From positions 62,001 to 126,000 of the forward strand of contig CAVPPH010000006.1 in the NCBI GenBank assembly GCA_963707275.1: 64,000 bases of DNA, written 5' to 3'. Each line of letters opens with the position of its first letter. The stretch's first letter is position 1. Both the position numbers and the translations under genes were made by a program. The notes beneath the pieces were generated by a model. That model worked only from the letters and a program-made list of their open reading frames with translations. It made no database searches and had not been told where the DNA came from. This document shows, in pieces, positions 54,694-64,000 of the stretch. The stretch comes from JACKBK01 sp963707275. Its GTDB lineage: Bacteria; Chloroflexota; Anaerolineae; JAAEKA01.

Positions 54694-56094
54694 TTATTGC
54701 ACCGCCTCATGAGTTCTTACGAGATCATCAGGCTTCCAGGTCTGATCGAAGAAGGCCTCCAGCGGACCGTACAGGCGAATCCAGACGAAGCAGCCCTGGT
54801 CCGGGCACCGTCTTGACCCAGTTCTTCTCCTTGCCTTCCGGCGCTGCCGGGACCAAAGTAGATATCGACCGAGCCATCCGGCGTTAACCTCGGGCTGATC
54901 GAAGGTGCTGATGCTCGGCTTCGGCTGGCCATTCTGTAGCAGCGAGCGCGTCTCGGCGTCGTAGACGGTCACCGACCAGAAGTTCTTCGCCGGAATTCCG
55001 GCCGGCAGCCGCAGGCGATAGTTCTGTCCGCCGTCCAGGTAGGCGCCGTTCGCGTCCTTGTAGGTCCCGAGGTACTGCGAGCCGACGCCGACCATCTTGG
55101 CCTCCATCGCCGGAGTGACCACGATGGCACCGTAGTGGAAGAGGGTGCGGGCGTCCAGGAGCCTGGCGCCGTCGCGCTCGAACTTGTACCCGCCGATGAA
55201 GATCCTCTCCCAGTGACGGTCCGGGTAGACCCGGGCCTGCGGGTCGCGGCTGGCGAACATGATCGCCTTGGCCATGCCGTCGCCCAGCCTGACGCCGTCC
55301 GCCAGGATGCGGCGCATGCGCTCGTCCGGCTGGAACCGGGTCCCCTTCACGATCCCCAGGGCATGCAGCAGGCCCAGCTGCTCCGGCGTGAAGGCCGAGA
55401 CCGGCTCGTACTGGACCATCGCGTCCAGCCGCTCGAAGTAGCGGCTGTCGCGCGGATGGGTCGTGTCGCTTTCCTTGAACGAGGCGCTGACGACGCTCGG
55501 CTCGTGCACGCCCTCGCCCAGCGGGTAGACCTTGAAATGCTCCTTGTAGTACGCCAGCGCGGCCTCGCCCCGCCCCGTCATCTGCTCGAAGCCGCGCACC
55601 ATGACCCAGTTGCGGTAGGTGCTCGACCGGAAGACGAAGTAGCCGTCGGGCACGTCGCCCTCGTAACCCGGTGGCAGAAGGAGGTACTTGCCGCCCTGGC
55701 CGCGGTCAAGGCCAGCATTGCCCAGGTCCGCCACGTAGCGCATGAAGCCGTCGTTGATGACGCCCAAGACCTTCGGAGGCACCTCGATGACGGCCGGGCC
55801 GATCTGCTTCAGGTCGAGGCTGAGGCTGGCGTAGACGCTCTCCGTGTTGTAGGTCAGGCCGATCGCGATCGACTTGCCCTCGCCCGGCTCGACGTAGACG
55901 ATCATGCCCCCGGTCTCGCTGACCCCATAGTCGCGCGGGTGCGCATCCAGCACGGCCTGCATCGACATCGCGGGGATGAAGTCGAGATAGGCCTGCGCCG
56001 CGCGCTGCACATCGAGCTGGTCGTAGAGTTTTTGAATGCTCTCTGCGGTGGGGTAGCCTCCCTCATATTTCAGATCATCAAGGTTGCTGATCAC
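54694..56094 (-). CDS. DUF1254/DUF1214-type protein, three compensating frameshifts
   Basis: About 466 residues. GTG 56,094 (VISNLDDLKYEGGYPTAESIQKLYDQLD) has GGAG eight bases upstream and is preferred to a TTG further up. Family landmarks: AAQAYLDFIPAMSM, YVEPGEGKSIAIGLTYN, KYLLLPPGYEGDVPDGYFVFRSSTYRNWVMVRG, ARTLFHYGAIVVTPAM, YRLRLPAGIPAKNFWSVTVYD, VWIRLYGPLEAFFDQTWKPDD. Three single-base insertions between 54,800 and 54,890 cancel out. No signal peptide with this start. The family has no established biochemical function; genes of this family often accompany sulfatases. Confidence 0.85.
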   Translation of the reverse strand: MISNLDDLKYEGGYPTAESIQKLYDQLDVQRAAQAYLDFIPAMSMQAVLDAHPRDYGVSETGGMIVYVEPGEGKSIAIGLTYNTESVYASLSLDLKQIGPAVIEVPPKVLGVINDGFMRYVADLGNAGLDRGQGGKYLLLPPGYEGDVPDGYFVFRSSTYRNWVMVRGFEQMTGRGEAALAYYKEHFKVYPLGEGVHEPSVVSASFKESDTTHPRDSRYFERLDAMVQYEPVSAFTPEQLGLLHALGIVKGTRFQPDERMRRILADGVRLGDGMAKAIMFASRDPQARVYPDRHWERIFIGGYKFERDGARLLDARTLFHYGAIVVTPAMEAKMVGVGSQYLGTYKDANGAYLDGGQNYRLRLPAGIPAKNFWSVTVYDAETRSLLQNGQPKPSISTFDQPEVNAGWLGRYLLWSRQRRKARRRTGSRRCPDQGCFVWIRLYGPLEAFFDQTWKPDDLVRTHEAVQ

Positions 56095-56123
56095 TTGTTC
56101 GTCTCCTTTATGACCCAATTCAG

Positions 56124-56305
56124 TTGACAGGCCTGATGGGTCTTGGGCGCACTGCCTTCAGGCAATTGGCGGATGTACTCTCCAGCACTGGCTCGCCAAG
56201 GCGGAACTTGCTGCCAGGGCAGAAGATCTCTTTGTCCCAGGAAAAAGCAGGGAGCGCAATCCAGGTTGCAGATCGCGCCGGTGGGCTTGGCCAACAGGTT
56301 GCGCG
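56124..56305 (-). pseudogene. N-terminal fragment of a second sulfatase-maturase gene
   Basis: Reads LLAKPTGAICNLDCAPCFFL, then KEIFCPGSKFRLGEPVLE and YIRQLPEGSAPKTH across three frames. It matches residues ~42-95 of the intact maturase (Tyr of the cluster motif is Pro here). Placed directly upstream of DUF1254, it mirrors the DUF1254 fragment placed directly upstream of the intact maturase. Confidence 0.75.
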
Positions 56306-56390
56306 CTGCACGGCGTGTTCAACGCGCCGTGCAACGCGCACTACGAATGGGGAGCCGTGGCCCGCTGAGCATGGCCCCGTGATGCAACGA

Positions 56391-56708
56391 TCAGTCGCCA
56401 AAGTCGGCCATCAACTGGGCTTCCTGCTCGCTGGTCAGGTTGGACTGGATCAGCTCAGCCGAGACGCCCTTGAACTCCTCGGCGATGCGTTCCCGCACGG
56501 CGCTGGTGGTCAGCAGGAAGAGCGCCGACGTATCTTCGGTCACCTTTTCCCGCACTTCTTTGATGAACCCGTCGTTGATGCCGTAGTCAGCGAACTTGCC
56601 CATCAGCGCCCCGGTGGCCGCGCCGATGGCCAGGCCGAAGAAGAGGCCGAAACCCAGGACTACGAGACCTTGGATCAGGATGAGCCACCACGGGCTATTA
56701 TTGGACAT
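56391..56708 (-). CDS. Short DUF1269-like membrane protein
   Basis: 105 residues. Start ATG 56,708 with AAGGA. One glycine-rich membrane hairpin (WWLILIQGLVVLGFGLFFGLAIGAATGALMG) is followed by DYGINDGFIKEVREKVTEDTSALFLLT and SNLTSEQEAQL, the typical C-terminal part of DUF1269 proteins. The usual N-terminal ~60 residues are absent, so it may be a shortened version. Membrane-associated, function unknown. Confidence 0.75.
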   Translation of the reverse strand: MSNNSPWWLILIQGLVVLGFGLFFGLAIGAATGALMGKFADYGINDGFIKEVREKVTEDTSALFLLTTSAVRERIAEEFKGVSAELIQSNLTSEQEAQLMADFGD

Positions 56709-56837
56709 GAGATCATATCCTTGCAAGAATGAAAAAAGAGGGTCGAAGTGAATGTAATTGTAATAGCTTCTGATACGCAAAGCAAACAGACGTGCGGATC
56801 GGCGCTGACGAAACACTCAACCTCCCGCTCAGGCGGG

Positions 56838-57236
56838 TCTCCTGACCGAGCCAGTGCTGACGGCTTCATCAACGGCGCCGGGGTGCTCTAGAACGGCACG
56901 GCGACCGACGACTACGAGGTGCGCCGCGTGGCGGTCTGTCTGGATGCAGCCAATATCACGGCCTGCGAGCCGGCCTACACCTCCCTGCCTGCGCCGTCGG
57001 TGACGTGGCTGGTTGACTTCAGCTCTGTGCTGGCCGACGACGGCATCTCGCAGACGGTCTCGCTGCACGGCTTCGACGCCGTCGACATCGGCCTGGTGAC
57101 CGGCCACTGGGGCTTCACCGACGGCGATCCGGGCTGGGAGCCGACCTATAACATCGTGGTCAACGGCGTCATCGATGTCGCCGATGTGACGGCGGTGGCA
57201 ACCTGCTGGGGCTGGCTGGCGCCGCCGACGCAGTAG
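56838..57236 (+). pseudogene. 3' fragment of a surface-protein gene with dockerin-like end
   Basis: The frame reads DGFINGAGVL, an in-frame TAG, then NGTATDDYEVRRVAVCLDAANITACEP (Ig-like domain style, compare GGTATDP at the right window edge). It ends with two dockerin/EF-hand-like repeats (DAVDIGLVTGHWGFTDGDPGW and NGVIDVADVTAVATCWGW). No start or signal peptide. A terminator follows 45 bases after the stop. It fits the missing C terminus of the gene cut at 48,865. Confidence 0.65.
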
Positions 57237-57281
57237 AGCATGGCTAACTGAACAAACAGGTATTCCTGGATGGAAAGATTG

Positions 57282-57320
57282 GAAACGGGCAGCACTCCAG
57301 CAGTGTTGCCCGTTTCTTTG
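57282..57320 (+). terminator. Intrinsic terminator after the dockerin-like fragment
   Basis: A 15-bp stem with one G-T pair (57,282-57,296 and 57,302-57,316), 5-base loop, T-rich tail. Confidence 0.85.
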
Positions 57321-57388
57321 TGTCTGCCACCGGGGCAGCTAAACGGCCCGGTAGAGGTGATCCTCTAACCAATCATCGAAGGAAATGT

Positions 57389-57622
57389 ATTGGTCAACTT
57401 GATGGTGGAATACACAGCGTCGGTCGAGTAGCGGATTGAGGTACATCAAGTTGCATGAAGTAATCCAAAGTCAGCGTATCGAGACCAGCGGCTCTGGCGC
57501 TTGACCCGCTCACTGGTCTCGATACGCTGGCGGCACAGTTCGACGACGGTTTCGGCTTAACCCGCTACTCGACCGACGCTCGCTATGTTCTGCACTGCAA
57601 TTCCACCATCCCTTTGACCAAT
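57389..57622. repeat. 234-bp nested palindrome, MITE-like
   Basis: Three nested arm pairs: outer 57,389-57,411 / 57,600-57,622 (20 of 23 match), middle 57,416-57,434 / 57,562-57,580 (19 of 19), inner 57,473-57,488 / 57,513-57,528 (16 of 16). The GGTCGAGTAGC and GTATCGAGACC words recall intergenic palindromes of high-GC bacteria. No coding capacity. It fills most of the gene-free space between 57,237 and 57,826. Confidence 0.8.
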
Positions 57623-57720
57623 ACAGAAAGAGTCACAAACGATGCCGTTTGGAAACGATTTGTGTCTGTGATCGTTGTATTTGGGAACGAATACCCGATT
57701 TCTGACGCTCCGGTGCCATT

Positions 57721-57754
57721 TGGAAACGATATGGAAACGCTCATGTGGTATGCT
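57721..57754 (+). promoter_or_regulatory. 11-bp direct-repeat activator site and -10 box, locus 2
   Basis: TGGAAACGATA (57,721-57,731) and TGGAAACGCTC (57,732-57,742), then TATGCT at 57,749, again nine bases after the second core. An isolated TGGAAACGATT at 57,650 is a possible third site. Same arrangement as 48,220-48,253. Confidence 0.65.
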
Positions 57755-57826
57755 GACAATCCAGACGAACGAGATTCGGCCTGCTGAACGCGCAAAACAC
57801 CGTTTTTCAGCGGGAAGGACGCAGCT

Positions 57827-58027
57827 ATGCCACCAACCTTCGATTTGCCGCACGACCAAAGCCATTACCATGCCTACCTGATTCGCATGTGGCGCAGCGC
57901 GCCGGAATCGCTTTGGCGCGCCTCGGCGCAGCATACGCAGACCGGCGAAACGGTCATGTTCGCCAACCTGGAAAGCCTGTTTCGCTTCCTGCATGACCAG
58001 TCTGTCGAAGAGCAGGCAACCGATTAG
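57827..58027 (+). CDS. Small conserved protein, paralogue 2
   Basis: 66 residues, ~80% identical to the protein at 48,325 (YLIRMWRSAPESLWRAS, HTQTGETVMFANLESLFRFLHDQ). AAGGA seven bases before ATG. It is placed between the 11-bp repeat promoter and the giant surface-protein gene, so it may be co-transcribed with it. Acidic C terminus, probably soluble; function unknown. Confidence 0.85.
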   Translation: MPPTFDLPHDQSHYHAYLIRMWRSAPESLWRASAQHTQTGETVMFANLESLFRFLHDQSVEEQATD

Positions 58028-58213
58028 GCTGATATTCAGCCGCCATCAAGAGCCCGGAACCAGATATTTGACAGAACTCAATAGCTTCATAAGATTGAGC
58101 GACACCCCCAATCCTGTCGATTTGATTTCTTCCGTTTCCAAGTGAACGGCAGTTTTACCGCCAGCAATCCGCTGCAAATCTCACAACATTTCTGTACGAT
58201 GGAGCTTCCTGCC

Positions 58214-61200
58214 ATGTCCGAAAAACGCCGCCTGAACACACCTGATCGCCGCCCGTTGCGCATCCGTTGGATTGCGCCCATTTTGCTGGCAACGCTGGTT
58301 TTGGCGGCCATTGCATTCCTGGCGGTCACGGCAGGTAGTGACCCCTTGTCGCGCGCGTTTGCCGCGCCCGATCAGGCGCGCAGCACGGTCATGACCGCCT
58401 GGCGACAGGTGCAGGACGCGGGTGCGTATCAGTTCTCGTCCGACATCTCGCAGGAGATCATCCCGCTGGCGACCGCGGGCAACGTGGGCCGCAGCAGCAA
58501 GACGCAGCGCCTCTACATGGAAGGCGAGACCGATCTGGCCGCGCAGACGCTGCAACTGGCGCTCTGGTCGCAGGGCGGCAGCGTTATGGATGCCAGCTCG
58601 GCGGCGCAGATCAAGGTCGAGGGCGACAAGGCCTTTACGCGCCAGGGCGAGGGCGACTGGCAGGAGACGGACAACTTCACCGGCGGCTTCGCGCCCGGCG
58701 GCGACTTCCTGACATTTCTTGAGGCAGCCACCAATGTCCAGCTTGCCGATGCGGCCGCCGGCGACGGAAGCGGACTGACGCGCTACACCTTCGACATCGA
58801 CGGGCCGAGCTACGCCCGCTATCTGCGCGACAGTATGCAGCAGGAGATGGCCGCCAAGGGCGTTCTGCCGCGCGGCGCAAACCTTGACCTGCCGGCGCAG
58901 TACGTGAACATGACCGGCAGCGGCGAGCTGACCCTGGCAGCCAGCGGTCTGCCGGTGCGCCAGGTGATCCACCTCGACCTGCCCGCGTCGGCGGCAGCCG
59001 ACTACCGCACCAAGGCCGAGATCGCCGTCAATTTCTCCTACGGCGACGCCGGCGCATTGCTGGCCGCCAGTTCGTCGCCGCTGGGTGTCACTGTTTTGCA
59101 GTCGGGAACATTGCGCAGCCTGGTTTCCGGTTTGGTTGCCGGCCTGCCACAAGCCGCGGGTCAGATTTTCCTCCTGCTGGCTGTCCTGTCGGTGGCCCTG
59201 CTGCTGGCGGCCAAGAGCCGCTCGCGCCGGCTCTACACGGCCATCAGTCTGGCGGTGATCCTGATGACGGTGGCGACGCCAGTCTTGCAGGCGGCGGAGT
59301 GGCAGCGGTTTGACAGCTACGTCGATTCCCAGGCCCCGGCGGAGGATCAGACTTCCCGCCAGGTCAACGATGTGATCGAGGCCTACAAGGCAGACCAACA
59401 GGCCAACAGCTTGAAGGCAGCGCAGAGCCTGGCGATTCTGGAGAACGACAATGGCGCCGATCAGGACGCCGACGGCCTGAGCGATGCACGTGAGCTGGTG
59501 CTGGGGACGAACCCTCTGGTGGCTGATGCCAGCGAGGCTGAGGGAGTGTCCGCGCTGGCGATGGCGCCCGATGACGGCGCCGATAGCGACGGCGACGGCC
59601 TGACTGACACGCAGGAGGCGCTGCTGGGCACGAGCCCGTTCGACGAAGACAGCGATGGCGACGCTTTGACCGATTATCAGGAGGTCGTTGGCTACAACGG
59701 CCAGCAATGGTACAGCGATCCGCAGAAGGCCAGCACGCTGGACGATACAATCCTCGACGGCCAGAAGTGCCTGACCGTTCCCAACTGTCCCGACAGCGAC
59801 GGCGACGGCACGCCCGATATCGCCGACCGCGACATCGACGGCGACGGCGTGCCCAACACCGTCGACCAGTCACCCTTCAAGGCGGGAAGCCAAACCTTTG
59901 GGCCGGAAAGCCAGACCTTTGGCCCCGGCACGGCGATGAACCTGACCATCAACGGCTTGACCGACAACGCGCCGACCTTTGTCGAGTTCCAGGTGCGACC
60001 GACCAACCCGGACCACCTTTGGTACGCCTTCAACGTTCTGGATTGGCCGGCCGGCGACAAACAAGGTCAGATCCAGCGCGATGAGCGCGGCTTCGACGAT
60101 CCGCAGACCTTTTTCGACGTCTGTGTGGAGCAAGCTATCGCCAATGGCGACAACTGGCAAGACGTCTGCAATATGTCCGACGACAACGGCGACATCAAGC
60201 TGGTGCCGATGCTGGAGATCCAGGTCAGCGGCTCCAGCAACAATCTGCCCAGTGATGCCGATCTGGATCAATACGGCGGCATTTCCGTCCGTCCCCTGGG
60301 CAGTGGCGCTTACCCGCCCAAGGTTGTCTACGTGCCACTCAATCTGGTCGTCGAGCCCAACACAGAAGAGCGCGTGGCCTTCTACGGCAAGATGCTCTAC
60401 AAGCCGGGAGCAACCTGGGGAAACGCACAACAGGTGCGGATGGTCTGGGTGGTTCAGATGCTGGTGGATGTCTGCGCCGAGTTCGAAGGCGGCCTTTGTG
60501 TTGACTACGACACCCACAACGAGATTCAGCCGGTCCATACATACTACGACGAATGGACATTGGCGGCTCTCAACATCCGTGAGGATCGCGGCACTGATTT
60601 CGCCATCATCTACGAGGACCAGAGCGTCGACAATGTGCCCGAGCTTGATACCGTGCTTACGCCGCTGACGGTTGATCTTGACGGCGCCTTTCTTTCTGCC
60701 CGCGACTGTGATACCGCCATCGACGGAACGTGCTATGGCGAGGGGACGCCGGACCTCAGTGTCAGCGGACGTGGTGACTTCAACGCACCGACCATCGCCC
60801 AGCGACTGGATCGTCTTCAAAACAGAAGCGTTCCCGATGATCAACGCTGGGGGTTGCCCAACGTGTTGCGGGTGGTCAACAAGTCATACAGCCAGCGGGA
60901 CGAGGCTCTCGGCAAGCTGGCGACCATCGACACGCCCGCCCTGTTGGATGCAGCCTTCACGCCGTTCTGGTCAACTGGCAACCCTATTGCGCCATCCCTC
61001 CTCTTTGCCCGCGAGGAGCGTTTCCGCGCCATGAATCTCTCCCAAATGGGCACGGGACAGGCGGTGACGTGGAACGGATCTCACGCTGACCATGGACTTC
61101 CGCAAGGACGGTGGTGTGCCGTTGCAGACCGTCGCCGGGCTCAACATGGCCAAGTACAAGTACGATGACGTAGCCGGGCAATGGAACACCATGTCCATCG

Positions 61201-64000
61201 AAGAGGCATGGTCGGCCTGGGATCAGTTCTATGCCGGGGTCGATCCCGACGAAGACCCCAATGTGGCGGCTGGCGAGCTGGCAGTTCTTGAGATCTACTT
61301 ACTGTCGTTGTACCGCGGCTGGAACCGTCCCGTGCAGTTCGGTGACGTGGTAGTCAACGATCCAGCCAGGTTTACCAGCGACGAGGACCTGGAAAACCTT
61401 ACTACCGGGCTCCGCGGCATTGGCAAGGTGGCCAACCTGCTGATCGTCAACCAACTTGTGCTGGCCTACTCAGTCAGCCCGCGGTCGGTGACGACATACC
61501 TTGGTGTCCTCAAGAACACAAACAGCGCTAGCAAGACCCTGGATGACCTGAACACAGTCAACATTTTAGAAAACCTCAAGCGCAAGGTGGGCCCGCTTTT
61601 TGGCTATACTAGCAAGAATTCCGTGGGGACAGGAATGGCTGCAGTTTACGCGACAGGTATTGTTTTAGCCATCACAGGCGTCACGTTGTTTGCCATTGGG
61701 TACGCCACGGACAACAACTCACTGAAGCTGGCGGGAGCTATTTTCCTTGGCACGGTAGGGGCTTTCGGCGCTATCCTGTCGCCTTTGGCGACAGCAGCGG
61801 ATTATTACAAGGAAGTAAGGGCGGCAACCGGGCTTTCCAGAACTGCCGCCCTGGGAAAAGTGGCGGGCGCCAGTTCCGAGATCGTTGGCATGACCAAGGT
61901 GGCTAACGTTGTTGGGCTGGTCATCGCGGCTGGAGTTCCCATTGGCGTGTTCATGTATCAGGCGCTGTCCGGTGGCGTCAAGATCGGCACCACTGCCTTC
62001 AACACCGCTCTGGCCGGCACCATTGCGACAACCATCGTCACACTGATCATGTTCGCCCTGTCGTTCACGGTGATCGGTTTTATCCTGACGGCTGCGCTGG
62101 GATTTGTGGATCTTCTCAATCAGCTGCTATGTGAAGCCGGCGTCTCCGGCGCATGTTTTAGCCTGGTGGGATCGGTCACCGACGCCCTGGCCAAGCTGAT
62201 CTACAGCACCGGCGTGACAGTCAACTTCGACCACAAAGACAGTAACGGAGATGGCGACCTGGTTAGACTCACTTCGCTGGATCCGAAGCTGCAATCGCCT
62301 GCCAACGGATTTGTAGATGGAAACAAGGTCTACTACGTCGGCGTGGCAAAGACAACCCTGTACCATAAGCGATCGGGCGGCGGCGCCATCGGCTACTATG
62401 ACAACCTCTTCAACGAAACTGCTTTGCGATCAAACACGTTCAGCTACTGGCTAAAGGGGGATGACTTCAGTGTGCCCCAGGTGTCCAGAAACGCTATGTC
62501 AGGCCTCTGGCAAGGTGTCAGTCAGTTCGACAGCAAGTACTACGGCTTCCCGGTGTATAACACGATCAATTTCCACACCGGGTATGCTAACCAGACCATC
62601 ACCAGCCCGACATTCCCGCTGGTGAAAGGGCTCAATCAGCGGATCCCTCTCAGCCTGTACATGAGCTATGCTGTGGCAGGCTACGAGTGCTGGACCGCCG
62701 ACTGCGACACCACAACACTGAGAGGCAACAGCACGACTCCGCTGGGCGACAACCTGTATTTCGATGTCTTCCCGACGACCCTGGACGAGTTCTACGATAT
62801 GAACTGGTCCCCCAGCTTTGGGGCGCAGATGGACCATGACGGCGACGGCCTGCGTGGCTGCTAACTCAGGCACGGGCGGACTGGATCCCGACGACACCAC
62901 CCACGACGCCGACGGCGACGGCCTGTCCGACGGCGCCGAAAACCGTATGCAGACGAACAGCAACTCGGGCGATACCGACGGCGACGGCCTGAGCGACGAT
63001 CTGGAAGCGATTCTCGGCACCGACCCCACCCGGGCCGACACGGACCTCGATGGGCTGACCGACCCGGTGGAAGTGAACGGCTGGATGTTCACCTATGACA
63101 CCGGCCTTTCCACGCTGGTAACCACCGATCCGCGACTGCGCAACTCCGACAACGACGGCCTGGACGACCGCGTCGAGAAGAATCTCGGCACGAACCCGCG
63201 CGCCATGACCGAAAGCCCGGTAGCCATCGCCCTCTCAGTCAGCGACAAGGACAGGGTCACAACCTTCGGCAGCTCGCTGGTCTACACCAGCACCGTCAGC
63301 AACAACTTCGCGCCGACCGCCTACGATCCCGCGGCCAATCTGACGCTGAACGGCAACCTGGTCAGCACCTTCCCGGCAGCGTTGGGCGGTACGATCGCGA
63401 CTTCACCCATCGTGCTGCCTCGCAATGCCTCGTTTACCCGCAGCATTCCATTCACCCTGCCGTCCGGCAGCGTCTCTCAGACCGCGCCCATCGACACCCG
63501 CGCCAACGGCTCCGTATTGGCCGTCTACCCGGGAAGCTCGGCCAATATCGGCGCCTTTGACGAGACCCAGACGCTGAACATGATCATCGACGCCGACGAT
63601 CCGACGTCCAGCCTCGGCACGCAGTTCGCGCCGGCTGGCCGGACAATCCTCCTCGGTGGGTCGGCCAGCGATCCCACGTCATACATCACCAAAGTCGAGG
63701 TGCAAATCGATAACGGCGCCTGGCAGGTGGCATCTTCCGTCGGTGCGCCGCCGCGCGGCAATGCTGCTTACGCCTGGGCGTTGGAGTGGGCGGTGCCGGC
63801 CAGCGAAGGCTCCCACACGATTCGCACACGAGCCACCGATGCGGTCGGCCACCTCCAGCCGACGGTCAGCACCTATACGCTTTACGTGGACGGCCAGACG
63901 CCCACGGTGACGGCCAATGTCCCGACCGGCATCGTCGCCGCCCGCAAGAACGACGACAATCGCTGGAGCGTTACGCTGGGCGGCACGGCCACCGATCCCG
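58214..64000 (+). CDS. Giant exported surface protein with calcium-binding repeats, two frameshifts, 3'-truncated
   Basis: At least 1,925 residues, open at the window end. ATG 58,214 (MSEKRRLNTPDRRPLRIRW) with GGAG upstream. N-terminal membrane segment ILLATLVLAAIAFLAVTA; two more at ~320-380 (FLLLAVLSVALLLAA, ISLAVILMTVATPV). Thrombospondin-3-like repeats follow (DQDADGLSDARELVLGTNP, DSDGDGLTDTQEALLGTSP, DGDGTPDIADRDIDGDGVP). After the frameshift at ~61,078 come four long hydrophobic stretches (61,630-62,110). A second frameshift at ~62,853 leads to more DTDGDGLSDDLEAILGTDP repeats and Ig-like domains (VQIDNGAWQVAS, HTIRTRATDAVG). Probably envelope-anchored; role unknown. Confidence 0.82.

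Noticed and set aside
58181..59707. 508-codon minus-strand ORF opposite the surface protein
   Set aside because: The plus strand has a signal segment, calcium-binding repeats and a matching paralogue; the minus ORF has none.

Overview
The window reads as a high-GC chromosome fragment of a Chloroflexota bacterium (Anaerolineae/Caldilineae-like). This is inferred from Thr/Pro-rich lipoproteins (PTPTP, PTEPPTATP linkers), a large BTAD/TPR regulator, mreB, and an archaeal-style set of early mevalonate genes (HMG-CoA synthase, thiolase, DUF35 protein) beside a class II HMG-CoA reductase. No rRNA, tRNA or CRISPR array was recognised. Many genes are broken by single-base changes that look like insertions, including essential atpA and atpD, so most are probably sequence errors; I annotate these as one CDS with frameshifts.

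Layout. 1-2.6 kb: sugar epimerase/reductase, hexapeptide acyltransferase, MFS permease. 2.7-12.7 kb (minus): complete F1Fo ATP synthase operon atpB-E-F-H-A-(lipoprotein)-G-D-C, followed by mreB with its own promoter. 12.9-28.8 kb (minus): a lipid or polyketide cluster of acyl-CoA dehydrogenase, a ~3,100-residue megasynthase (KS-AT-KS-5xACP-KR-DH), a phosphopantetheinyl transferase, and a three-part acyl-CoA carboxylase (carboxyltransferase, biotin carboxylase, biotin carrier). 29.3-36.2 kb (minus): beta-propeller lipoprotein, MacB-type permease, selB, M50-like protease, tpiA and a small CxxC protein. 36.3-40.1 kb (plus): three membrane proteins resembling antiporter-like complex I subunits, with no catalytic subunits nearby. 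40.4-44.6 kb (plus): HMG-CoA reductase, HMG-CoA synthase, thiolase, DUF35 protein, closed by a strong terminator.

44.7-64 kb: a BTAD-family regulator diverges from a small 67-residue protein gene. That gene is followed by the 5' end of an exported surface-protein gene cut off at 48,865. Then comes an oppositely oriented ~8 kb block (DUF1269, DUF1254, sulfatase-maturing radical SAM enzyme, arylsulfatase, HAD phosphatase, decayed SulP). It is followed by a C-terminal Ig/dockerin-like fragment with its own terminator, a 234-bp nested palindrome, and a second copy of the small gene plus a giant (>1,900 residue) surface protein running off the window. The two small genes share a promoter architecture with 11-bp direct repeats, as expected for a BTAD/SARP-type activator. 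The simplest reading is that the sulfatase block was inserted into one of two paralogous surface-protein loci.

Short 'word-like' repeats (for example variants of GTAATCAGTGATCAG) fill many intergenic spacers. Strikingly, they also encode the linkers between domains of the megasynthase.
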